Shown one piece after another: positions 27,539 through 34,470 of a stretch of 49,926 nt of DNA. The notes beneath the pieces were generated by a model that did not search any database, was not told the DNA's origin, and was given only the letters and a program-made list of their open reading frames with translations. Location of the stretch: NCBI GenBank assembly GCA_013698095.1, contig JACCVQ010000261.1, positions 1 to 49,926 of the forward strand, written 5' to 3'. Both the position numbers and the translations under genes were made by a program. Source of the stretch: Chloroflexota bacterium. Lineage in GTDB: Bacteria; Chloroflexota; Limnocylindria; Limnocylindrales; CSP1-4. How positions within the stretch are numbered: the first letter of the stretch is position 1; each line of letters begins with the position of its first letter.

Positions 27539-28513
27539 TCAGTCCGCGTCGGCCGGTGCCGGCTCCGACGTCGCGCTGGCACATCGCTCGTCGGATGAGC
27601 CGTGAGGCAGGCCGAGCCAGTTCCTGGCGAGCCGCGTCGGCGAGCGGCGCTCTCGCCGCACACGCTCGATCTGGAACCGCCACCAGTCGATCCGGAGCCA
27701 GCCGAACGGCTCCCGCTGGCGCCATAGAACGGGGACAAGGGCCCACAGGAACACCGTGTAGTCCAGTCGGAGCGGACGCCGGCCAAACCCGAACAGCGCC
27801 TCGAGCTGGGCGATCGTGCCCGGCAGGGTCGCGAGGCTGAGCAGGATCGACACGCCCAGGAACAGGAGTCCGTACAGCCGCGCCCTGGGCGGCAGGATGA
27901 TCAGAAACACGATCGGGACCCACTTCATCCACGACGCGATCGCCCACAGGATGCCGGCCAGGAGCGGCCCGCCGAACAGGGCGCCCCACAGGAGCAGCGT
28001 CAGCGGCAGGTTGATGTTGCCGGTGTCGAGGTTGGCCCCGAACGGGAAGCCCAGGAGCGCGACGAGGATCGCGGTCTCGAGCGGGCGCTGGCGATACGCC
28101 CAGTGGATCGTCCAGACCAAGCCCAGGATCGTGCCGCCGCGCCAGACGAACCAGGCGACGTCCCACGGCAGGAGGGCCCACGGGGCGAAGCCCGGCAACA
28201 TCCACGGGGCGTACACGTAGGGCAGGAACGGGCCGGTGGGTCGGTACGGGTCGCCGCCGCCGAGCCAGATCCGGACCGCGGCCCAATACGCCCGGGCGTC
28301 TGCTCCGGCCGGCTCGCCGCGGGCGACCAGCGCGGCCGCGACGCAGCCGAACGTGACGATCAGGAGCGCCATCGCGAGGATCCGCTTCCGATCGCGGAGA
28401 CGGCTGACCTCGTGGCGCAGCGCTCGGCGGAAGACGGCAGCCCGGCGGCGGTGCGGGTTGACGGCCGGCGACAGCCGCTTGACCGACTCGGCTCTCCCCG
28501 GGCTGTTCGTCAT
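27539..28513 (-). CDS. Polytopic membrane glycosyltransferase-like protein (GT87/DUF2029 type)
   Basis: A 324-aa protein. A basic cytosolic start (1-45) is followed by eight or so hydrophobic helices. The first periplasmic loop, GADARAYWAAVRIWLGGGDPY, resembles the acidic catalytic loop of GT87/DUF2029 polyprenyl-phosphate-dependent mannosyltransferases, and LDTGNINLPL fits the NxQ-type loop of that group. It is shorter than typical GT87 proteins, and the tail is hydrophilic. Expected role: transfer of a sugar from a lipid carrier outside the membrane (family knowledge, moderate certainty). A CACAAT -10-like hexamer lies 9 nt before ATG 28513. It is divergent from the cyanophycinase gene. Confidence 0.7.
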   Translation of the reverse strand: MTNSPGRAESVKRLSPAVNPHRRRAAVFRRALRHEVSRLRDRKRILAMALLIVTFGCVAAALVARGEPAGADARAYWAAVRIWLGGGDPYRPTGPFLPYVYAPWMLPGFAPWALLPWDVAWFVWRGGTILGLVWTIHWAYRQRPLETAILVALLGFPFGANLDTGNINLPLTLLLWGALFGGPLLAGILWAIASWMKWVPIVFLIILPPRARLYGLLFLGVSILLSLATLPGTIAQLEALFGFGRRPLRLDYTVFLWALVPVLWRQREPFGWLRIDWWRFQIERVRRERRSPTRLARNWLGLPHGSSDERCASATSEPAPADAD

Positions 28514-28612
28514 GGCCGCCGGATTGTGGCACGCCGGTCATCGTCGATTCGGACCCCGAACCGCAACCGTCGTCCAAAGCGCGATGAGGCGTCCCTCAGA
28601 CGGTCGCCACGC

Positions 28613-28638
28613 TATCCTTCCCCGATCCGAGCGGAGGA
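28613..28638 (+). promoter_or_regulatory. -10 element and ribosome-binding site of cphB
   Basis: TATCCT (28613-28618), then a short leader with GGAGGAG (about 28632-28638), 10 nt before GTG 28649. This supports that start over the long upstream open frame. Confidence 0.5.
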
Positions 28639-28648
28639 GCGCGCGTTC

Positions 28649-29491
28649 GTGACCGACGGGACCGTCATCATCATCGGCGGGGCCGAGGACAAGATCCGGG
28701 ATCGGGTCATCCTCAACCGATTCGTCGCGCTCGCCGGCGGCCGGGACGCGACGATTGCCGTGATCTCGACGGCGTCGAGCCTCGGGACGGAGGCCGGCGA
28801 GCGCTATCGCCACATCTTCAGTGACCTCGGTGTCGCGGCTGTCCGGCCGCTCCACGCATCGACCCGGCCGCAGGCCAACGACGAGTCGGTCGCTCTCACC
28901 CTGCGCGACGCGACGGGTGTCTTCCTGACCGGCGGCAACCAGCTGAAGCTCGCCTCGACGATCGGCGGGACGCGCCTGGCCGATGCGATGCTCGAGCGTT
29001 TCCGGCACGGTGCGGTGATGGCCGGAACGTCTGCCGGCGCATCGGCGATGAGCAGCCACATGATCGCATTCGGGGCGTCCGGGGCGACGCCGAAGCATCG
29101 GATGGCGCAGATCGCCGCGGGGCTCGGGATGCTCCCCGGCGTGATCGTCGACCAGCATTTCCAGCAGCGCAACCGGCTCGGGCGGCTGCTCTCGCTGATC
29201 GCCCAGAACCCCTCGCTCCTCGGCCTGGGTGTCGACGAGGACACGGCCGGCGTCGTTGGACCCGATCACGTCATGGAGGTGATCGGGCGAGGCAGCATCA
29301 CCGTCATCGACGGGGCCGCCTCGGAGACCGACGCCTGGGAGATCCGCGGCCACAAGCCGCTGATGATCAGCGGCGTGGTCCTCCATTCACTCCCGGGCGG
29401 CTACCGGTTCGACCTGCGCCGGCGCCATCGCCTCGCGACGCCCACCCTCCACGCCCTGCCGGGCGGGATGGAGGATCTCGCCTCGTCGTGA
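28649..29491 (+). CDS. cphB: Cyanophycinase
   Basis: A 280-aa S51-family exopeptidase. The catalytic triad matches Synechocystis CphB (Ser132, His174, Glu201): S128 in AGTSAGAS, H170 in VIVDQHFQQRNRLGRL and E197 in LGVDEDTA. The start TVIIIGGAEDKI and the segment LTGGNQLKL are standard. It cleaves cyanophycin granules to beta-aspartyl-arginine dipeptides in the cytosol. The GTG start is supported by a GGAGGAG Shine-Dalgarno sequence. The cyanophycin synthetase gene lies about 2 kb downstream on the same strand, separated by two signalling or pterin-related genes. Confidence 0.95.
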   Translation: MTDGTVIIIGGAEDKIRDRVILNRFVALAGGRDATIAVISTASSLGTEAGERYRHIFSDLGVAAVRPLHASTRPQANDESVALTLRDATGVFLTGGNQLKLASTIGGTRLADAMLERFRHGAVMAGTSAGASAMSSHMIAFGASGATPKHRMAQIAAGLGMLPGVIVDQHFQQRNRLGRLLSLIAQNPSLLGLGVDEDTAGVVGPDHVMEVIGRGSITVIDGAASETDAWEIRGHKPLMISGVVLHSLPGGYRFDLRRRHRLATPTLHALPGGMEDLASS

Positions 29492-29536
29492 TTCGCCGTT
29501 CTGGCGACAGGACACTGAGCAAGGCCGGAGCACCTA

Positions 29537-29552
29537 CCCCGGTGACACGGGG
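29537..29552 (+). other. Small hairpin in the cphB-cyclase gap
   Basis: CCCCG (29537-29541) and CGGGG (29548-29552) pair around a 6-nt loop and are followed by AAAGGA. The 160-bp gap 29492-29651 holds no convincing gene. The element could be a weak terminator or part of the leader of the cyclase gene, whose AGGAGG lies 5 nt before ATG 29652. Confidence 0.3.
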
Positions 29553-29651
29553 AAAGGATTTGAGCGGATACTCCGAGATCTGCCGAGTGGCCGAGGAACT
29601 CGGGTCAGGCAAGGGTGAACGTCTTCACGCCGAAATGGCCAGGAGGGCCGG

Positions 29652-30512
29652 ATGCGTCTCCAGCGACGGCGGTTCAGCGAGGCCAGCGACGTGAGGACGA
29701 TTCCGCGCGGTCGGATCGACGTCGTCGAGCTTGACGATACGGTGGTCGGCCGGATGACCTACGAGCCCGGCTGGCGCTGGTCGGTGGACGTGCGGCCCAT
29801 CGCCCGGACGGACACGTGCCAATACCATCACCTGGGGATCACGCTCACAGGGCGACTACGCGCCCAGATGGCTGACGGCACGGAACTCGAGCTGGCTCCC
29901 GGCGACGTCTTCGAGATCCCACCAGGACACGATGCCTGGGTGGTGGGCGACGAGCCATGGGTCTCGGTCGACTTCGAAGCCATGCGGACGTTTGGGAAGC
30001 AGCAGGACGGCAGGGACGATCGGATCCTGGCCTCGATCGTCTTCACCGACATCGTCGATTCGACCCGCCGGGCGTCAGACCTCGGTGCCGCGAGATGGCG
30101 CGACCTCGTCGGAGAGCACAATCACAAGGCCGCGACAGCGATCGACCGCCATCGGGGACGGCTCGTCAAGACCACCGGCGACGGCGTGCTAGCCCAATTC
30201 GACGATGCCGAGCGCGCAGTTCGGGCCGCGGCTGCCATCCGCGATGCGGCCCAGGGCCTCGGCCTGGCGATCCGCGCAGGCGTCCACACGGGAGAGGTCC
30301 AGACGATCGCGGGGGACCTCCGGGGGATCGCAGTCCACATGGCGGCCCGGATCATGGCCGTCGCGGGGTCCGGCGAGATTCTCGTGTCGGCGACCGTCAT
30401 GGAGCTCCTCGAGGGAGCCGGGCCGATGTTCGAGGACGCTGGGATGCACGAGCTGAAGGGCCTTGACAGGGCCCGTCAGCTGTACCGCCTCGCAACGCTC
30501 GAGCGCGACTGA
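29652..30512 (+). CDS. Cupin domain fused to class III nucleotide cyclase
   Basis: A 286-aa protein. Residues about 25-112 look like a small cupin (GMTYEPGWRWSVDV-like strand, YHHLGITLTGRL, LAPGDVFEIPPGHDAWVVGDE). Residues about 125-285 form a class III adenylate/guanylate cyclase domain: metal Asp133 (FTDIVDST) and Asp177 (KTTGDGVLAQF), a Lys173 typical of adenine recognition, HTGEV and AARI with Arg233. The transition-state Asn of NxxxR is replaced by His229, a variant seen in a group of actinobacterial cyclase-like proteins. A cupin would sense a small ligand and control cAMP output (inference). The Shine-Dalgarno AGGAGG lies 5 nt before the ATG. Confidence 0.85.
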   Translation: MRLQRRRFSEASDVRTIPRGRIDVVELDDTVVGRMTYEPGWRWSVDVRPIARTDTCQYHHLGITLTGRLRAQMADGTELELAPGDVFEIPPGHDAWVVGDEPWVSVDFEAMRTFGKQQDGRDDRILASIVFTDIVDSTRRASDLGAARWRDLVGEHNHKAATAIDRHRGRLVKTTGDGVLAQFDDAERAVRAAAAIRDAAQGLGLAIRAGVHTGEVQTIAGDLRGIAVHMAARIMAVAGSGEILVSATVMELLEGAGPMFEDAGMHELKGLDRARQLYRLATLERD

Positions 30513-30517
30513 GACGT

Positions 30518-30570
30518 CCGGGGAGATCGCAGCGAAGGCCTTGCCGGCGCAACGTCTCCCCGGCCAAGGC
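30518..30570 (+). other. Overlapping, mutually exclusive hairpins after the cyclase gene
   Basis: Stem A pairs CCGGGGAGA (30518-30526) with TCTCCCCGG (30555-30563). Stem B pairs GCCTTGCCGG (30538-30547) with CCGG (30560-30563) plus CAAGGC (30565-30570), with one bulged C. They share 30560-30563 and cannot both form. The position fits a terminator or a switch. The rest of 30513-30702 shows no gene. Confidence 0.4.
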
Positions 30571-30702
30571 GAACATCTCGTGTGATGGGCGAACGCTGAT
30601 TGACCTCGGCATCCAGTCACCGCACCCGGGCAGATGATCGAGGACTGAGTGATCCGAGCCACCCCAACCGCCATCGGCTTCTCTGCTAAGCGCCTCAGCG
30701 CG

Positions 30703-30732
30703 TTGCGCGCAGCCGACCTTCCTGCCTAGCAT
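30703..30732 (+). promoter_or_regulatory. Promoter of the pterin dehydratase/VOC gene
   Basis: -35 TTGCGC (30703-30708), 18-bp spacer, -10 TAGCAT (30727-30732), then 6 nt to ATG 30739. No Shine-Dalgarno sequence is present. Confidence 0.55.
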
Positions 30733-30738
30733 TGGCCC

Positions 30739-31407
30739 ATGAGCGAGAAGCGAACGACTGCTCGGGCATTCCACGACGCTGTCGGTGTCGAGGACTGGCG
30801 GGTCCTGTTCTCCGGCGCCCACGCCTACTTCCACGTCAAGTCGTTCGCGGAAGCAGCAAGGTTTGTGGCCGCGATCGCCGAAGTCGCGGAGGCTGTGGGC
30901 CACTTCCCCGACGTGGACGTGCGACCTGAGGGAGTCACAGTCCGGACCGCCTCCGGGGAGTACGGAGCTCTGAGCCATCGTGATGTCGAGCTGGCACGCC
31001 GGATATCGGCAGAGGCTCGGAAGCTGGGGATCGAGCCGGACCCCTCCCAGGTCCAGGTCGTGGGCATCGCGGTGGCCCAGGATCCAAGCAGCGACGTGGG
31101 TCCGTTCTGGGCCGCGGCCCTCGGGTACAGGAGCCTTGGACCGAACGACGACGTCGTCGATCGGCACCGCCGGAACCCGCACGTGTCGTTCCAAAGCCTC
31201 CACCCTCCCAAGCCGGGGCGTGGCCGGACCCACATCGACGTTAGCGTGCCGGCCGATCAGGCCGAAGCAAGAGTCGCGGCGGCACTCGAAGCCGGCGGAC
31301 GTCTGGCGGACGGGACGCATGCGCCCCAGTGGTGGACACTCGCATCGCCCGAGAACCACGGTGTCGACATCGCGGCCTGGCCGGACTTCGAGGACAACGA
31401 GGACTGA
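30739..31407 (+). CDS. Pterin-4a-carbinolamine dehydratase-like domain fused to a VOC domain
   Basis: A 222-aa protein. Residues about 5-95 match the PCD/DCoH fold: YFHVKSFAEAARFVAAIAEVAEAVGHFPDVDV, with the usual double His reduced to GHFP, and ALSHRDVELARRISAEARKLG. Residues about 105-220 form a glyoxalase/VOC-type domain (VDRHRRNPHVSFQSLHPPKPG, RTHIDVSVP, WTLASPENHGVDIAAWP). PCD dehydrates 4a-hydroxytetrahydrobiopterin; the fusion with a VOC domain is found in actinobacteria and relatives and its real reaction is unsettled. A leaderless promoter ends 6 nt before the ATG. Confidence 0.85.
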   Translation: MSEKRTTARAFHDAVGVEDWRVLFSGAHAYFHVKSFAEAARFVAAIAEVAEAVGHFPDVDVRPEGVTVRTASGEYGALSHRDVELARRISAEARKLGIEPDPSQVQVVGIAVAQDPSSDVGPFWAAALGYRSLGPNDDVVDRHRRNPHVSFQSLHPPKPGRGRTHIDVSVPADQAEARVAAALEAGGRLADGTHAPQWWTLASPENHGVDIAAWPDFEDNED

Positions 31408-31412
31408 CGGCC

Positions 31413-31517
31413 GGCGAAGGCGATCCGTCGGGTCTGGCCGTCGTCACGCTCGACGATCGGTTGGCTCAGGCCGCCGCTCGCGAGGGCTTTCCGATCGCCG
31501 AGGTTCCGCGCTCCTGA
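31413..31517 (+). pseudogene. C-terminal remnant of a PIN-domain toxin
   Basis: The frame GEGDPSGLAVVTLDDRLAQ and then AAAREGFPI up to the TGA at 31515 matches the end of VapC-type PIN domains (the last acidic motif TLDDRLA and a GFPI strand). No start codon or upstream PIN sequence is present; the frame begins just after the stop of the VOC gene. It reads as a relic left by deletion of a toxin gene. Confidence 0.55.
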
Positions 31518-31530
31518 CCGCGGACGGCAG

Positions 31531-31570
31531 TACACTCGGGGCCCGCGACGGGACAACCACCGCAGGAGGG
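31531..31570 (+). promoter_or_regulatory. -10 element and ribosome-binding site of cphA
   Basis: TACACT (31531-31536), about 38 nt of leader, and AGGAGG (31564-31569) 5 nt before GTG 31575. Confidence 0.55.
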
Positions 31571-31574
31571 CTCC

Positions 31575-34466
31575 GTGGCGCAGGCGGCACCCAGGGCACG
31601 GGCCGGAGCGGCCAAGGCGACGACTGACAGCGAGGGCAAGCCGCGACCGAAGCGCGGCTCGGCCGACGGCCCGCCGGGCGGCACCCGCCCCGAGCCGACC
31701 CTCCGGATCATCGAGACCCGCATCCTGCGCGGCCCCAACTACTGGGCCCGCGAGCCGGTCGTCCGGATGGTCGTCGACCTCGGCATCCTCGAGGACTTCC
31801 CGAGCAACAAGATCCCGGGCTTCGTCGACGCTCTCGTCGGGCTCCTGCCCACACTCGAGGACCACGCCTGCAGCCTCGGCCGGCGGGGCGGTTTCATCAC
31901 CCGCTTGCGCGAGGGCACCTGGGCAGGCCACATCGCCGAGCACATCGCGCTCGAGCTCCAGAATCTCGCCGGCACCGACGTCCGCCACGGCAAGACCCGG
32001 AGCACCGGCGAGCACGGCCGCTACAACGTCATCTACGAGTTCCGCGAGGAAGGCGTCGGGATCGAAGCTGGCAAGCTCGCCGTCGCGCTCGTCAACTATC
32101 TCGTCGCCCCGGAGGACCCCACAACGGCCCTCGACTTCATGGCCGAGATGGAGCGCCTGATCCGGCTGGCCGAGAAGTCCGCCTTCGGGCCGTCCACGCA
32201 GGCGATCCTCGACGAGGCGGCGAGCCGCGACATCCCGTACATCCGGCTGGATCGCCACTCCCTGGTCCAGCTCGGACAGGGCGTTCATCAGCAGCGGATC
32301 CGGGCGACGATGACCTCGATCACATCCGCGATCGGGGTCGACATCGCAAGCGATAAGGGCCTGACGAACCGGCTCCTCGATTCGGCCGGCCTGCCCGTGC
32401 CGCGGAGCGCCGTCGTCACGACCGAGGAGGAGACCGTCGCGGCCGCTCATCGGGTCGGCTTCCCGTGCGTCGTCAAACCGCTCGACGGCAACCACGGCCG
32501 GGGCGTCCATCTCGACCTCCGGTCCGACGAGGCGGTTCGGACCGCGTTCGCTGGCGCCCTCGCCCAGAGCCGGAGTGGCAACCTCGTCGTCGAGAACTAC
32601 GTGGCAGGCAACGACTACCGCTGCCTCGTGATCGGGGGCAGGGTTGCCGCGATCGCCGAGCGCGTCCCGGCCAGCGTGAGCGGCGACGGCGAGCACACCG
32701 TCCGGCAGCTCGTCGAGGTCGCGAACCGGGACCCGCGACGGGGCATCGGCCACGAGAAGGTCCTGACCCGGATCAAGCTGGATGACGCCGCCGAGGTTCT
32801 CGTCCGCGAGCAGGGCTTCGGTCTCGACGACGTCCCGCCGGCGGACACCTTCATCAAGCTCGCCCTGACCGGCAACATGTCGACCGGCGGGACATCCATC
32901 GACCGGACGATCGAGGCCCACCCGGACAACGTCGAGATCGCCGAGACGGCGGCCCAGATCATCGGGCTCGACATCGCCGGGATCGACTTCATCTGCCCCG
33001 ACATCGCGACGCCCGTCCGCGAGACCGGCGGCGCCATCGTCGAGGTCAACGCCGCCCCGGGCTTCCGGATGCACACCCACCCGACGGAGGGCGAGCCGCA
33101 GTACGTCGCCCGGCCCGTGATCGACGGTCTGTTCCCGCCTGGTTCCCCGTCGCGGATCCCGATCATCGCGGTGACCGGCACGAACGGCAAGACGACGACC
33201 GTCCGGATGATCGCCCACATCCTGAAGCTCAAGGGCAAGCGGGTCGGGATGACCTCGACCGACGGCATCGTGATCGACGGCCGGATGATCAAGAAGGGCG
33301 ACTTGTCAGGCCCGAGGTCGGCCCAGATGGTCCTCCAGAATCCGACCGTCGACACGGCGGTGTTCGAGGTCGCCCGAGGCGGGATCCTGCGCGAGGGCCT
33401 CGGCTACGACCGCAACGACGTCGCGGTGGTCACCAATGTCACGGGCGACCACCTCGGGATCGGCGGTATCGATACGATCGGCCAGTTGGCGAACGTCAAG
33501 GGTGTCATCGTGGAGGCAGTTCCGCGCTCGGGCAGCGCGGTCCTGAACGCCGACGACGGCCACGTCTACCGGATGGGCCGCCATTGCGCCGGCAAGGTCA
33601 TCCTGTTCAGCATGGCGAGTCAGAAGGGCGAGGACGGCTTCGACAGGGTCGACGGTCACACCGCCCGGGGCAACGCGGCCTTCGTCCTCCAGTCCGGACC
33701 CGAGGGCGAGCTGATCGTCCTCCGCCACGGTCCCCGGACGATGCCGGTCCTGTACACACACCTGATCCCGGCGACGTTCGGCGGACGGGCCAGGATGAAC
33801 GTGGCGAACGCCCTGGCGGCGGCCGCCGCGGCGTGGGCTGCGGGCGCTCACCTTCACGACATCCGCCAGGGCCTGCGGACCTTCTCGACCTCGTTCTTCC
33901 AGGCCCCCGGCCGGCTGAATCTGTTGGACGTCGGCGGCATCAAGGTGGTTATCGACTACTGCCACAACGTCGACGGGATGCGCCAGCTGGCGGACTTCGT
34001 CGAGCGGATGATGAGCGAGCCCCAGTCGAAGGCCGGCCGGATCGGGCCGAGCTCCAACGGCCACACCCGGAGCGGCCGGGCGATCGGGGTGATCGGGATC
34101 CCGGGCGATCGGCGCGACGAGGACCAGGTCGAGTACGGCGCGATCGCGGCGCGGGCGTTCGACGAGATCATCGTCCGTGAGGACAAGAATCTCCGTGGCC
34201 GCGCGCCGGGCGTCTCGGCGGGCAACGTGATCGAGGGGATCCGGACGTCGCGGGCGGCCGGGGCCCGCGTGCTCAAGGCCGACAAGACGCTCGACGAGCT
34301 GACCGCGGTCCGGATGGCGCTCCGCCGGGCGGCCCCCGGTGACCTGATCGTGTGCTGCGTCGACGACGCGATCGGGGTCTATCGCGAGGCGATGGCTGCC
34401 GGCGGATCGAGCCGCGGCGCGACGGCCTTCGCCGATCCCGGCGAGCTCGAGGTGCCCGAGGGCTGA
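31575..34466 (+). CDS. cphA: Cyanophycin synthetase
   Basis: A 963-aa protein. A charged, probably disordered tail (1-42) precedes the CphA N-terminal domain (about 43-200; LRIIETRILRGPNYW). The ATP-grasp module (about 255-520) has the glycine loop KPLDGNHGRGV (301-311) and the ligand segment EVNAAPGFRMH. The Mur-ligase module (about 528-935) has GTNGKTTT (535-542), TSTDGI, FEVARGGILREGLGY, NVTGDHLG, VLNADD and DYCHNVDGM. In CphA1 the ATP-grasp part adds Asp to the backbone and the Mur part adds Arg to the Asp side chain. All ATP-binding motifs appear intact, so it should make cyanophycin. It is somewhat longer than usual because of the N-terminal tail and a short C-terminal tail. The start is supported by AGGAGG 5 nt upstream. 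Confidence 0.96.
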   Translation: MAQAAPRARAGAAKATTDSEGKPRPKRGSADGPPGGTRPEPTLRIIETRILRGPNYWAREPVVRMVVDLGILEDFPSNKIPGFVDALVGLLPTLEDHACSLGRRGGFITRLREGTWAGHIAEHIALELQNLAGTDVRHGKTRSTGEHGRYNVIYEFREEGVGIEAGKLAVALVNYLVAPEDPTTALDFMAEMERLIRLAEKSAFGPSTQAILDEAASRDIPYIRLDRHSLVQLGQGVHQQRIRATMTSITSAIGVDIASDKGLTNRLLDSAGLPVPRSAVVTTEEETVAAAHRVGFPCVVKPLDGNHGRGVHLDLRSDEAVRTAFAGALAQSRSGNLVVENYVAGNDYRCLVIGGRVAAIAERVPASVSGDGEHTVRQLVEVANRDPRRGIGHEKVLTRIKLDDAAEVLVREQGFGLDDVPPADTFIKLALTGNMSTGGTSIDRTIEAHPDNVEIAETAAQIIGLDIAGIDFICPDIATPVRETGGAIVEVNAAPGFRMHTHPTEGEPQYVARPVIDGLFPPGSPSRIPIIAVTGTNGKTTTVRMIAHILKLKGKRVGMTSTDGIVIDGRMIKKGDLSGPRSAQMVLQNPTVDTAVFEVARGGILREGLGYDRNDVAVVTNVTGDHLGIGGIDTIGQLANVKGVIVEAVPRSGSAVLNADDGHVYRMGRHCAGKVILFSMASQKGEDGFDRVDGHTARGNAAFVLQSGPEGELIVLRHGPRTMPVLYTHLIPATFGGRARMNVANALAAAAAAWAAGAHLHDIRQGLRTFSTSFFQAPGRLNLLDVGGIKVVIDYCHNVDGMRQLADFVERMMSEPQSKAGRIGPSSNGHTRSGRAIGVIGIPGDRRDEDQVEYGAIAARAFDEIIVREDKNLRGRAPGVSAGNVIEGIRTSRAAGARVLKADKTLDELTAVRMALRRAAPGDLIVCCVDDAIGVYREAMAAGGSSRGATAFADPGELEVPEG

Positions 34467-34470
34467 CGAA

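Noticed and set aside
29488..29694. Small ORF and tRNA-like GTGGCCGAGG segment after cphB
   Set aside because: No acceptor stem or T-arm could be drawn, and the ORF overlaps the cyclase start with no supporting signals.
31257..33218. 653-aa minus-strand ORF opposite cphA
   Set aside because: Asp/Val-rich antisense frame of cphA without domain signals.
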